Shown: positions 1 through 7,539 of the stretch, in pieces
Position numbering within the stretch: the stretch's first letter is position 1
Layout: each line of letters starts with the position of its first letter
Virus record (IMG/VR): IMGVR_UViG_3300028844_005363
Location: 1-64,000 of that record
Source: a virus
Reading direction: 5' to 3' (one strand)
DNA: 64,000 nucleotides
Notes under the pieces: generated by a model
What the model was told of the DNA's origin: nothing
Databases searched by the model: none
What the model saw: the letters and a program-made list of their open reading frames with translations, nothing else
Program-made: the position numbers and the translations under genes

Positions 1-2
1 TG

Positions 3-476
3 CAAACTTACAATGATTTGCAAAAAGAATACTTTAAATTAGTTGGTGACATAAACACCGCTAATCTCCAAAACACTATCACTTTAAATGGTGAGAAAGT
101 TAGTTTGGTTGTTGCAATTGAAATGCGTAACAATCTCGAATGGCAGAAAGATTTTGTACGAACCATCCATACTCAGGCTGTGAACATGGAGCGCCGTATC
201 TTAGAATCTAACACTGCTTTAGAAGAAGAGATTCAGCACGTTACTTTACGTAACAAAACAGATTCTATGGCTACAGCTGATGTACTAGAATTAGAAGAGC
301 AAACTCGTAACCGTCTGGAAAAAGCTAATAAAGCTATTATCCATGACCCGTTAAGTATTCGTCTAATGCATGAACGTGAAGCTGCGAAGTATACTGAGTT
401 ATGCGATGAATTGGATACTAAACTTAATATTGCTAATGCTACTATCACTATAGGTGTTGCAGCAGAAGCGAGTTAA
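3..476 (+). CDS. Hypothetical protein, 5' end outside window
   Basis: The reading frame is open from the first bases of the window through 476, so the gene probably starts upstream; the first in-window start-like codon is a TTG at 18 with no clear ribosome binding site. The visible part is about 157 residues, largely helical and charged, with heptad-like stretches in the second half (around LELEEQTRNRLEKANKA) that suggest a coiled coil. The block TLNGEKVSLVVAIEMRNNL resembles the small helical DIP1984-type phage proteins, but that resemblance is only by eye. It lies upstream of the permuted tRNA and points the same way as the replication genes. Function unknown. Confidence 0.7.
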   Translation, partial: QTYNDLQKEYFKLVGDINTANLQNTITLNGEKVSLVVAIEMRNNLEWQKDFVRTIHTQAVNMERRILESNTALEEEIQHVTLRNKTDSMATADVLELEEQTRNRLEKANKAIIHDPLSIRLMHEREAAKYTELCDELDTKLNIANATITIGVAAEAS

Positions 477-480
477 TTTT

Positions 481-596
481 AGTTGGTTTAATGTTGTGAC
501 GAACATTAAGAAAAGCAGTACCACACTTTACTACCTCAAACCATGTGGCTAAATAAAGGTTAGGAGTACTAATCATTCATTCTGATAAATGAAATG
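481..596 (+). ncRNA. Upstream (3') half of a putative permuted group I intron
   Basis: This non-coding stretch precedes the tRNA 3' half. It contains a perfect 8-bp hairpin (TTAATGTT 488-495 with AACATTAA 502-509), a CCACA/TGTGG pairing (about 521-548), and a CATTCATT/AATGAAATG hairpin just before the tRNA, as a P9-like helix would be. The last base before the tRNA piece is G596, as expected for the terminal G of a group I intron. GAGTAC near 564-569 can pair with GTACTC near 843-848 in the downstream half, which would bring the two halves together. I could not assign P3, P7 and P8 by eye, so the intron class is an inference. Confidence 0.5.
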
Positions 597-672
597 CTAG
601 GGAACTTTCGGTTACATGTTCGATTCATGTATGGGGTGCATACCCCATTAGCTCAATTGGTAGAGCAAAAGT
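597..672 (+). tRNA. Circularly permuted tRNA gene (anticodon AGG by position)
   Basis: The tRNA is encoded with its 3' half first. 3' half: anticodon loop CTAGGGA 597-603, anticodon stem ACTTT 604-608, variable loop CGGTT 609-613, T stem ACATG 614-618, T loop TTCGATT 619-625, CATGT 626-630, acceptor ATGGGGT 631-637, discriminator G638. After CAT (639-641) comes the 5' half: acceptor ACCCCAT 642-648, TA 649-650, D stem GCTC 651-654, D loop AATTGGTA 655-662, GAGC 663-666, A667, anticodon stem AAAGT 668-672. All 7 acceptor, 4 D, 5 anticodon and 5 T-stem pairs are perfect, and T33, A14, GG18-19, A15-T48 and the TTCGA T loop are canonical. The assembled molecule is 73 nt. The AGG anticodon would read CCU (Pro), but G73 and A1-U72 are not usual for tRNA-Pro, so the amino acid is uncertain. 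Confidence 0.85.
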
Positions 673-930
673 CACGCATCGCTTTGAGGGAAGCTTAAAT
701 TCCTCGTTAGCTGTCAGCATTTAGATTTGAGATGTTAGATTTGAAATATTAGATATTTTTTCTTCAGATATTTTTGAATAGATATGAGTTGTCACTAAAT
801 CCTAGACTCAAGTTTACAATGGTTTACTACTTACCAGTTAATGTACTCTAGGCTGTCACACCATTAAACAGGTCTAAGCAATAGACTAAAAACAACCGGC
901 TGGTTCACGATACGAACCACTCAAATTTTG
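673..930 (+). ncRNA. Downstream (5') half of a putative permuted group I intron
   Basis: Immediately after the tRNA 5' half, GCTTT (681-685) pairs with the last five exon bases AAAGT (668-672), giving a P1-like helix with a U-G wobble exactly at the exon end (U672-G681), the hallmark of a group I 5' splice site. A P2-like hairpin follows (GAGGGAA 686-692 with TTCCTC 700-705). The rest is AT-rich with possible long-range pairings (TGAGT/ACTCA about 785-810; GTACTC 843-848 with the upstream half; GGTCTA/TAGACT about 871-887). No open reading frame is visible. The ribozyme core is not assigned by eye; a rotated covariance-model search would decide. Confidence 0.5.
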
Positions 931-932
931 TA

Positions 933-967
933 AGCCATTAGATGTAATTATCTAATGGCTTTTTTTA
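933..967 (+). terminator. Rho-independent terminator
   Basis: AGCCATTAGA (933-942) pairs with TCTAATGGCT (951-960), followed by seven T. It closes the transcript that carries the permuted tRNA, just before the ATPase gene at 992. Confidence 0.85.
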
Positions 968-991
968 TTTAGAACTAAGAGGTAATCACCT

Positions 992-1822
992 ATGTTAAAA
1001 GTAACTACCCAAGAGCATTTAGAAGATTCTCTTGCTAATATCTTCCGTATTTTTAGTGGAAGCCACGGCACTATTCGTCCTCATTTTATTCTTACTGGTG
1101 CTAGTGGCACAGGCAAGACTTACACAGTGCAAACATTCTGTGACAACATGAGCATCCCATTTGTAGAAATCAATGCAGCTACTCTTACTAAAGAAGGTAC
1201 TAGTGGTAACAGCCTGTCTAAATCTATGGCTAAGTTAGCTCAGTACCAGGGTATGCCTGTTGTATGTTTCGTAGATGAGTTCGATAAATTATTCTTAGCC
1301 GCTAACACATTAGCCGGTGGTGCTGCTGAAACTACATTAGGCGTTCAGAATGAGTTTCTAAAGGTTATTGAATCAGGCACGGCAGAAGTTATGGGTGAAT
1401 ATGGTAAATACCCTGAGATCAACGTAGAGAACGTTTTGTTCGTATTCGCAGGTGCATTTAATGGTGAAGCTAATATCACTACTAATCGTTTACATGAGCT
1501 AGGTGTTAAAACCGAGTTCCTTGGTCGTGTTGGTTTACTGTATGAAACTAATCCAGTCACATTAGATATGCTTTTCGAGATCCTTGAAAACTCTGAATTG
1601 CTTGATCAATACATGGAAATGTATGGTGACACAGAAAATCGTGATGATGTTATTAATGCCATTAAACCAGTCATTGCACAGCAGCATGAAAAGAGCACTA
1701 TCGGTGCACGTATGATTGCTACCCTTATTCATAAATACTTTATCCAAAGCGGTGTGGTTGAAGTAGATGTAATTACCACGCCTAAAACCAAAAGTAAGCT
1801 TACATTTAGTAAGCGAAAGTAA
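992..1822 (+). CDS. AAA+ ATPase of the replication module
   Basis: 276 residues with a Walker A motif GASGTGKT at residues 36-43 and a Walker B motif VCFVDEFDK at about 91-99, so an AAA+ P-loop ATPase. The ATG at 992 follows an AAGAGGT ribosome binding site. It opens the replication/recombination block, in the place where N4-like phages carry ATP-binding proteins of the gp41-43 neighbourhood, and probably remodels or loads a replication complex (inference). The C terminus is basic and ends in KSKLTFSKRK, a tail that resembles those of the SSB (6164-6913) and the acidic protein at 7539-7973. The nuclease gene follows after 10 nt. Confidence 0.85.
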   Translation: MLKVTTQEHLEDSLANIFRIFSGSHGTIRPHFILTGASGTGKTYTVQTFCDNMSIPFVEINAATLTKEGTSGNSLSKSMAKLAQYQGMPVVCFVDEFDKLFLAANTLAGGAAETTLGVQNEFLKVIESGTAEVMGEYGKYPEINVENVLFVFAGAFNGEANITTNRLHELGVKTEFLGRVGLLYETNPVTLDMLFEILENSELLDQYMEMYGDTENRDDVINAIKPVIAQQHEKSTIGARMIATLIHKYFIQSGVVEVDVITTPKTKSKLTFSKRK

Positions 1823-1832
1823 AGGGGCGTAA

Positions 1833-2804
1833 ATGCTATACAACGAGAAGGAAGTAGACCTATCTGTTGCATTATGGTTAGCAACAGACACGTACGATCA
1901 TGACGATACTGTCATTAGTGCTACAGGGCTTATCAAACCATTAAAGAAAATCATCCTAGCTGGTCGTGTACCTGACGCTGAACGTATGGGAGATGTAATC
2001 AACAATGTTGCATCATCTATAGGCACAGCGGTTCACGACTCGATAGAGAGTGCTTGGGTTAACAACTACAAAGAATCATTAGCTAACATGGGTTATTCCA
2101 AGGCAGTTATTGATAGTGTATTGGTTAATCCAACTGTTGAAGAACGCAAAGCCAACCCTGATAAAGCGTATGTATTTACAGAGCGTCGTACCAAAAAAGT
2201 AATTGATGGTGTGACTATATCAGGTGAGTATGATTTCTGTGCTGAAGGTCGAGTGGAAGATTTCAAAACCACTGGTACTTACACGTACGAGAAAAATACT
2301 AAGGAAAACGAGTACCGCTTACAAGGTAGTATCTATCGTTGGCTTGACCCAGAAATAATCACTCAGGACGTTATGACTATTCAGTATATCTTTACTGACT
2401 GGAAACGTAACCCGATTATGGCTGGTCCTAACTACCCTAAAGCTGCTGTGGAATCTCAGACAATAGAACTACTGTCTTATGAAGAAACAGAAGCTTGGAT
2501 TAAAAATAAATTAGCTGATATTGAGAAGTATAAAGATTTACCTGAATCTGAAATACCTCGATGCACTCAGGAAGATTTATGGCAGGATGACGCTAAGTAT
2601 AAATACTATGCTGACCCTCTTAAGGTAGGTGGGCGTTCAACTAAAAACTTTAATTCTGGTGTAGAAGCCGAACAATGGAAGAACGATAAAGGCAAAGGTA
2701 TCGTCGTAGAAGAGTTAGGTAAAGTGAGAGCTTGCGCCTATTGTGATGGTTTCTCTGCTTGTAAACAAAAAGATGAATACATGACCTTAGGTATTCTAGT
2801 TTAA
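1833..2804 (+). CDS. PD-(D/E)XK exonuclease (RecB/Cas4-like)
   Basis: 323 residues. The nuclease core is seen as GEYDFCAEGRVEDFKTT (about residues 129-145), which carries the D...E-x-K catalytic pattern, followed by the QGSIYRW motif (Q-x3-Y, about 169), typical of the RecB/Cas4/lambda-exonuclease fold. A C-terminal cysteine cluster CAYCDGFSACK (about 303-313) could hold an iron-sulphur cluster or zinc as in Cas4/AddB proteins. The ATG at 1833 has a GGGGCG ribosome binding site. It probably processes DNA ends during recombination-dependent replication or host DNA breakdown. Nuclease assignment is firm; the exact role is inferred. Confidence 0.85.
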   Translation: MLYNEKEVDLSVALWLATDTYDHDDTVISATGLIKPLKKIILAGRVPDAERMGDVINNVASSIGTAVHDSIESAWVNNYKESLANMGYSKAVIDSVLVNPTVEERKANPDKAYVFTERRTKKVIDGVTISGEYDFCAEGRVEDFKTTGTYTYEKNTKENEYRLQGSIYRWLDPEIITQDVMTIQYIFTDWKRNPIMAGPNYPKAAVESQTIELLSYEETEAWIKNKLADIEKYKDLPESEIPRCTQEDLWQDDAKYKYYADPLKVGGRSTKNFNSGVEAEQWKNDKGKGIVVEELGKVRACAYCDGFSACKQKDEYMTLGILV

Positions 2805-2811
2805 TTTAATT

Positions 2812-2840
2812 AAAGACCAGCAGTTTTGTTGGTCTTTTTA
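2812..2840 (+). terminator. Rho-independent terminator
   Basis: AAAGACCA (2812-2819) pairs with TTGGTCTTT (2829-2837) and runs into a T tract and ATTTGG, directly upstream of the next start codon. Confidence 0.8.
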
Positions 2841-2852
2841 TTTGGAAAAATT

Positions 2853-3185
2853 ATGAACATTTTAAATATTATTTTATTCGTATGCAGTGTTGCACTGGTT
2901 TACGTTCTGTTCTTTTTTAAAAGAAAAAAGCATCCTGTTACCGAAGTACTGGTTACACGATCAGTAAAACCAAGCAAAAGAAAAGTGTATGATACGACTC
3001 CTTTTACAGATTCCCAAGTAGAGTACATAAAAAGAAGATTTGCTTTAAACAAAGTTTGTCTCCCAAAGCATAGAGTTACGCAGCTAGAATTAACAATCTA
3101 CTTAAATGCCACGTTTGGTTTAAATAAATCTGTAACTGCGTACCGCCGTGTTTGGAAAAATGAAACTAATAAACAGGAGAACTAA
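2853..3185 (+). CDS. Membrane-anchored small protein
   Basis: 110 residues from the ATG at 2853; an upstream in-frame start at 2826 lies inside the terminator stem and is unlikely. Residues 3-22 form one hydrophobic segment (ILNIILFVCSVALVYVLFFF) followed by a basic stretch RKKH, so a type I-like membrane anchor with a cytoplasmic body. The C-terminal half (DSQVEYIKRRFALNKVCLP... QLELTIYLNATFGLNKSVTAYRRVW) looks like a small helix-turn-helix domain. The stop overlaps the first base of the primase gene. Function unknown; a membrane tether for the replication machinery is only a guess. Confidence 0.75.
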   Translation: MNILNIILFVCSVALVYVLFFFKRKKHPVTEVLVTRSVKPSKRKVYDTTPFTDSQVEYIKRRFALNKVCLPKHRVTQLELTIYLNATFGLNKSVTAYRRVWKNETNKQEN

Positions 3186-5335
3186 TGTTAGATTTAGAAA
3201 CGGTTGAGCATAATTCCATATCAGAGGGATTAGTAGACATCATGTGTGAAAAGACACAAAGTGAATGTCCGCAATTCTTCCGTGTTTTGGTAGCTTATTA
3301 CTTTGGTAAGGTGGCTTCTTCAATGCGAGCCACGGTTAAAACTATTGATAGAGGTGTACTACCTATTAATATTTATGCCATTAACCTAGCACCGTCAGGT
3401 ACAGGTAAAGGCTTATCTACAAATATTATGGAAGAGTCAGTTCTAAAAGGTTTCCGTGATAAATTCATGGAAGAAACCTTTCCTGTATTAGCTGAGAAAA
3501 ATCTAATCCATTTAGCTAACAAGCGTGCCTTGAAAGATGACTTGGATACTGATACGGCTCTTGCGCGTGTTCAGGAAGAGTTTTACACAGCAGGTGAACT
3601 CGCATTCTCATTTGATAGTGCAACGACCGCAGCAGTTAAACAGATGCGCCACAAACTACTAATGGCTAATGCTGGTTCTGTGAACATGGAGATTGATGAA
3701 ATTGGTTCAAATCTTCTAGGTAACGTAGATGTACTTACCGCATTCCTTGAATTATACGATGTAGGTAAAATCAAACAGAAGCTAACCAAGAATACTAAAG
3801 AAAATATTCGTGGTGCTGAAATTGATGGTCGTACACCTACTAACATGATGTTGTTTGGTACTGCATCTAAGTTGCTTAATGGTGGTAAGACAGAAGAAGA
3901 ATTTTATTCTATGTTAGACACCGGGTACGCTAGACGTTGTATTTTTGGTTATGTTAAAGATAATCCAAAGAACCTAGAATTAACGCCTATGCAGTTATTG
4001 AAGCAGATGCGTAACAACACCAGTACAGCATTCTTAGAAGAGCTTAACGAACAGTTCACTAACCTAGCTGACATCATAAACTTTAATCGTGAGATAGAAG
4101 TAAGTGAAGCTGTAACACTAATCTACTTAGAATATAAAATAGATTGTGAGCGCCGTGCACATGAGCTGTTAGAGCATGATGAAATTCGTAAGGCTGAGTT
4201 ATCTCACCGTTACTTTAAAGCCATAAAAGTAGCAGCTACTTATGCTTTCATTGAAGATACTTATGAGATTACCGAAGCTCAAATGTACAGTGCAATTAAG
4301 TTGGTTGAAGAAGCTGGTGAGTCTTTCAAAGGGTTATTAACCCGTGATAGAAACTATGTGAAATTAGCTAAGTATGTTGCTGCTGTTCGTGGCGAAGTAT
4401 CACATGTTGACCTAGTGGAAGATTTACCATTCTACAAAGGCAGCGAGTCAGCTAAACGTGAATTACTAAACCTAGCTATAGCTTATGGTTACAAGAATAA
4501 TATTATCATCAAGAAAATGTTCAATGATGGTATTGAGTTCTTGCGTGGTGAAACACTTCAAGAAGCTGATAATGAAAATCTATGGTTATCACATAGTGAT
4601 GATCAAGCCTATCGTTATGAGTTTGACGATGAAGTGCCTTTTAGTAGTATATCAGAGTTGACCCAATTGGATGATCACCATTGGATTACTCACAAAGTAC
4701 TCGAAGGTCATCGTTGTGAAGAAAAGTGTGTTCCTGGTTTCAATATGATTGTTATTGATATAGATGATGGTTTCCCTATCGAAGCGGCAGTTAAACTAAT
4801 GGAAAATTATACCTTCCATTTATATACCACTAAACGCCACACCGCTAAAGTAAACCGTTATCGTATGGTATTCCCACTTAACTACATATTGAAGTTAGAT
4901 GCAGCAGACTTCAAAGAGTTCATGAATAATTTTTATGAGTGGCTACCATTTGATGTAGATACTGAGACAAACCAACGTTCTCGTAAGTGGTTAACTCATA
5001 ATGGTTCATTCATTGATAACGAAGGTGAGTCAATAGACGCGCTACCATTCATACCTAAAACCAGTAAGAATGAGGAACGTAAGAAGCAGTTACTCGATAC
5101 CGGTTCATTAACTAACTTGGAACGTTGGTTTGTGGATAATACTGGTAATGGTAATCGCAGCAATCAAATGATCAAGTACGCATTGATGCTGGTCGAGAAT
5201 GGTCTTGATTTAGTTGATGTACGACAGTACGTATTAGACTTTAACGAGAAGCTACCTGATAAGATGACCGAGAAGGAAATCAGTAGAACTATTTTGGTTA
5301 GCGCAGCAAAAGCTATTGCCGCTAGAGATGCTTAA
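3185..5335 (+). CDS. Primase with N-terminal P-loop ATPase (N4 gp43-like)
   Basis: 716 residues. The N-terminal part is a DUF3987-like P-loop ATPase: Walker A APSGTGKG at about 69-76 and a Walker B-like EIDEIGSNLL at about 163-172. The C-terminal part has an archaeo-eukaryotic-primase-like core with VIDIDDG (about 522-528, DxD metal ligands), YTTKRHT and RYRMVFPL, and then a PriCT-like helical tail beginning GNGNRSNQMIKYALML (about 656). This combination fits the large ATP-binding replication protein of N4-like phages (gp43 class). Coupled to the preceding gene by a one-base overlap. It would make primers and unwind or remodel DNA at the fork; the helicase part is inferred. Confidence 0.82.
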   Translation: MLDLETVEHNSISEGLVDIMCEKTQSECPQFFRVLVAYYFGKVASSMRATVKTIDRGVLPINIYAINLAPSGTGKGLSTNIMEESVLKGFRDKFMEETFPVLAEKNLIHLANKRALKDDLDTDTALARVQEEFYTAGELAFSFDSATTAAVKQMRHKLLMANAGSVNMEIDEIGSNLLGNVDVLTAFLELYDVGKIKQKLTKNTKENIRGAEIDGRTPTNMMLFGTASKLLNGGKTEEEFYSMLDTGYARRCIFGYVKDNPKNLELTPMQLLKQMRNNTSTAFLEELNEQFTNLADIINFNREIEVSEAVTLIYLEYKIDCERRAHELLEHDEIRKAELSHRYFKAIKVAATYAFIEDTYEITEAQMYSAIKLVEEAGESFKGLLTRDRNYVKLAKYVAAVRGEVSHVDLVEDLPFYKGSESAKRELLNLAIAYGYKNNIIIKKMFNDGIEFLRGETLQEADNENLWLSHSDDQAYRYEFDDEVPFSSISELTQLDDHHWITHKVLEGHRCEEKCVPGFNMIVIDIDDGFPIEAAVKLMENYTFHLYTTKRHTAKVNRYRMVFPLNYILKLDAADFKEFMNNFYEWLPFDVDTETNQRSRKWLTHNGSFIDNEGESIDALPFIPKTSKNEERKKQLLDTGSLTNLERWFVDNTGNGNRSNQMIKYALMLVENGLDLVDVRQYVLDFNEKLPDKMTEKEISRTILVSAAKAIAARDA

Positions 5336-5340
5336 TTTAT

Positions 5341-5360
5341 GGGGCATACGCCCCTTTATT
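5341..5360 (+). terminator. Short GC-rich hairpin with T-rich tail
   Basis: GGGGC (5341-5345) pairs with GCCCC (5350-5354) around ATAC, followed by TTTATTT. It sits between the primase and the next ATPase and may be a weak terminator. Confidence 0.5.
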
Positions 5361-5382
5361 TGATAATCCAATAGGAGCATTT

Positions 5383-6150
5383 ATGCTAGATAAATCACAA
5401 CCTGACGAGGTTGAAGAAGAAGAGTACGAGAATGACAACTTAGTACTTATTTGTGGTAAAGCATCTACAGGTAAATCGCGAAGCTTGAAACACCTTAAGA
5501 ACCCAGAAGGTGTTATTTATTTAAACTGTGAACATAAGAAATTACCTTATCGTTCAGATTTTTTACAAGCCAAAATTACCGACCCATACCAAGTGTATGA
5601 TGCGTTTGAAGAAGCTGAAAATGACCCAGAAATTCATACAATAGTTATTGATACTCTTACATTCCTTATGGATATGTTCGAGACAAAGCATATTGTTGGT
5701 TCTGCTAATACTCAGCAAGGTTGGGGCGATTACTTCCAATTTGCTAAGAAATTATTTTCACACTACATTGCTACGTCTAGTAAGAATGTTATTATTCTTG
5801 CTCATACTTCTGATACTGAAGTGACTGAAGGTAATGCTGTTAGTTTTGAAACTTTAGTGAAAGTTAAAGGTTCATTGATGAACGTAGGTATTGAATCATT
5901 TTTCAGTACTATTGTTCTTACTAAGCGTATGCCTGTTAAGAAACTTAAGAAGTACGAAAATTCTTTACTTTCTTACAGTGAGAAAGAAGAACGTCTTGGC
6001 TTCAAGTACGTGTTCCAAACCATGCAGACTAAAGAAACTGTCAATGAGCGTATGCGCGCATCAGATGATATGTGGGATGATTCTGAAACCTTTATTGATA
6101 ACGATGCTCAATTAGTAATGAGTCGTCTTCATGAATACTACGCCGATTAA
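5383..6150 (+). CDS. RecA/Sak4-like P-loop ATPase (AAA_24 type)
   Basis: 255 residues with Walker A CGKASTGKS (about 24-32) and Walker B HTIVIDTLTFL (about 85-95). The pattern and the following helical segment with WGDYFQFAKKLF and IILAHTSD match phage nucleotide-binding proteins of the Sak4/AAA_24 family, single-strand annealing or recombination ATPases that usually lie next to SSB genes. That is the case here: SSB follows after 13 nt. The first 20 residues are very acidic. ATG at 5383 with AGGAG ribosome binding site. Confidence 0.85.
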   Translation: MLDKSQPDEVEEEEYENDNLVLICGKASTGKSRSLKHLKNPEGVIYLNCEHKKLPYRSDFLQAKITDPYQVYDAFEEAENDPEIHTIVIDTLTFLMDMFETKHIVGSANTQQGWGDYFQFAKKLFSHYIATSSKNVIILAHTSDTEVTEGNAVSFETLVKVKGSLMNVGIESFFSTIVLTKRMPVKKLKKYENSLLSYSEKEERLGFKYVFQTMQTKETVNERMRASDDMWDDSETFIDNDAQLVMSRLHEYYAD

Positions 6151-6163
6151 TTAGAGAGATATT

Positions 6164-6913
6164 ATGTCATTTTTAAAAGCACTAAAAACGAAAGAAAAAG
6201 TAGAAGCACCGATTGACCGTCTTGGTGGATCAACAGTTCGCCCATCAGGTGTTGAACTTTTCAAAATTAAAAACATTTACTTCTTAGCTGCAGATTCTGG
6301 CGCAATGATGTGTTACTTAACTGCTACCGATTCTAAAGGTTTAGATTACCGTGAATCGTTATGTGTTGCTTCAGGTGATGCTAAAGGTAATTCACCTACT
6401 TACAAAGATAAAAACACTGGCGCATTAAACTTCCTGCCTGGTTATAACATCGTTAATGCTCTTGCGATGCTTACTATCGAAACTGATATTACTGACCTTG
6501 AAACTGAAACCATCACAGTTAAGCATTACTCTAAAGCTGCAAGTAAAGAAATTCCTACAGAAGTAGAAGTTGTGACTGACATGATCGGTCAAGAAGTTCA
6601 GCTAGCTATCAAGCATGTTATCAAGAACAAGCAAGAACTTGTTTCTGGTAAGTACGTTGACGTTAATGAAGAGCGCGCATTCAACGAAATTGGTTCAGTA
6701 TTTGAAGCTGATTCAGGTCATACACTACAAGAAGCTTTAGAAGGCGTTGAGCCTGAATTTAAAGACAAGTGGTTAGAAAAGTATGAAGGTAAGCCATTCA
6801 ATACTTACAAAGAAGTAAAAGGCGGTGGTGGTGGTAACTCTGTAACTAGCGGCGGTAACAAAGGTGATGCTGATGCAGGCAAACCTAAAAAATCAATGTT
6901 CAATAAAAAGTAA
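6164..6913 (+). CDS. ssb: Single-stranded DNA-binding protein (N4 gp45-like)
   Basis: 249 residues in the N4 SSB position between the ATPases and the resolvase. Body of beta-type segments, then a glycine-rich flexible linker (GGGGG... SGGNKGDADAG, about 220-240) and a basic tail KKSMFNKK instead of the acidic tip of bacterial SSBs. In N4 the basic C terminus of SSB is what activates host sigma70 RNA polymerase at late promoters, so this protein probably links replication to late transcription of the leftward structural genes. Start ATG at 6164 preceded by AGAGAT. Assignment rests on context, size and tail; the OB fold cannot be proven by eye. Confidence 0.82.
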   Translation: MSFLKALKTKEKVEAPIDRLGGSTVRPSGVELFKIKNIYFLAADSGAMMCYLTATDSKGLDYRESLCVASGDAKGNSPTYKDKNTGALNFLPGYNIVNALAMLTIETDITDLETETITVKHYSKAASKEIPTEVEVVTDMIGQEVQLAIKHVIKNKQELVSGKYVDVNEERAFNEIGSVFEADSGHTLQEALEGVEPEFKDKWLEKYEGKPFNTYKEVKGGGGGNSVTSGGNKGDADAGKPKKSMFNKK

Positions 6914-6932
6914 TAATTAAATCTTCTAACAT

Positions 6933-6957
6933 AAGGCTACTTAGGTAGCCTTTTTTA
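6933..6957 (+). terminator. Rho-independent terminator
   Basis: AAGGCTAC (6933-6940) pairs with GTAGCCTT (6945-6952), followed by a T run and ATTTGAGG, which merges into the ribosome binding site of the resolvase gene. Confidence 0.85.
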
Positions 6958-6969
6958 TTTGAGGAAATT

Positions 6970-7539
6970 ATGGCTATTTTGAATATTGGGGGTTTCGACC
7001 CTTCCATGAAAAACTTTGGTTTAGTTAAAGCCAAGTTGGATATGGACGAAGGTTATTTGTCTGACCTTGAATTATCATTGGTACAAACCAGTGTTGATAC
7101 TAAAAACAAAAAAGTATTGCGTAAAAATGTGCAAGACTTTGAACGCGCCCAGAAGCTCTTTAAGGAGACATCGGCATTCTTTGAGGGATTGGACGTTATA
7201 TGTGTTGAACTGCCTGTAGGTAGTCAATCAGCAGCAGCCATGAAGAGCTACGGTGTTTGTATTGCACTGACAGCAGCATTGAATATACCGATTATCTATG
7301 TAACAGCTACTGAGGTAAAACTAGCTGGTCACGGAACCAAAAACGCGACTAAGCAACAAATGATTGATTGGGTCGTAAACGAGTACCCAGAGCTTCCATG
7401 GCTCCGTTACAAGAAACATGGGGTAATGGTCTTGAATAGTGCAAATGAACACTTAGCTGACGCTATTGCAGCCCTTCACGCTGGCGTTCAAACCGATCAA
7501 TTTGAAATTTATAAACGTTTATATACAGGAACAAAGTAA
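6970..7539 (+). CDS. RuvC-like Holliday junction resolvase
   Basis: 189 residues with an RNase H-fold nuclease pattern: GGFDPSMKNFGLV (D10), DVICVELPVG (E80) and NEHLADAIAAL (D164), the acidic catalytic set of RuvC-type resolvases. It would cut branched DNA before packaging or during recombination. Start ATG at 6970 with GAGGAAA ribosome binding site; the stop overlaps the next ATG (TAATG). Length is close to bacterial RuvC. Confidence 0.85.
   Translation: MAILNIGGFDPSMKNFGLVKAKLDMDEGYLSDLELSLVQTSVDTKNKKVLRKNVQDFERAQKLFKETSAFFEGLDVICVELPVGSQSAAAMKSYGVCIALTAALNIPIIYVTATEVKLAGHGTKNATKQQMIDWVVNEYPELPWLRYKKHGVMVLNSANEHLADAIAALHAGVQTDQFEIYKRLYTGTK

Noticed and set aside
642-720. A conventional tRNA reading straight on from the D arm at 651
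   Set aside because: No anticodon arm or T arm follows in the normal order; the missing parts are found upstream instead, with perfect complementarity, so the permuted model is better.
2826-2852. Upstream start for the membrane protein at 2853
   Set aside because: It lies within the terminator stem-loop and has no ribosome binding site.
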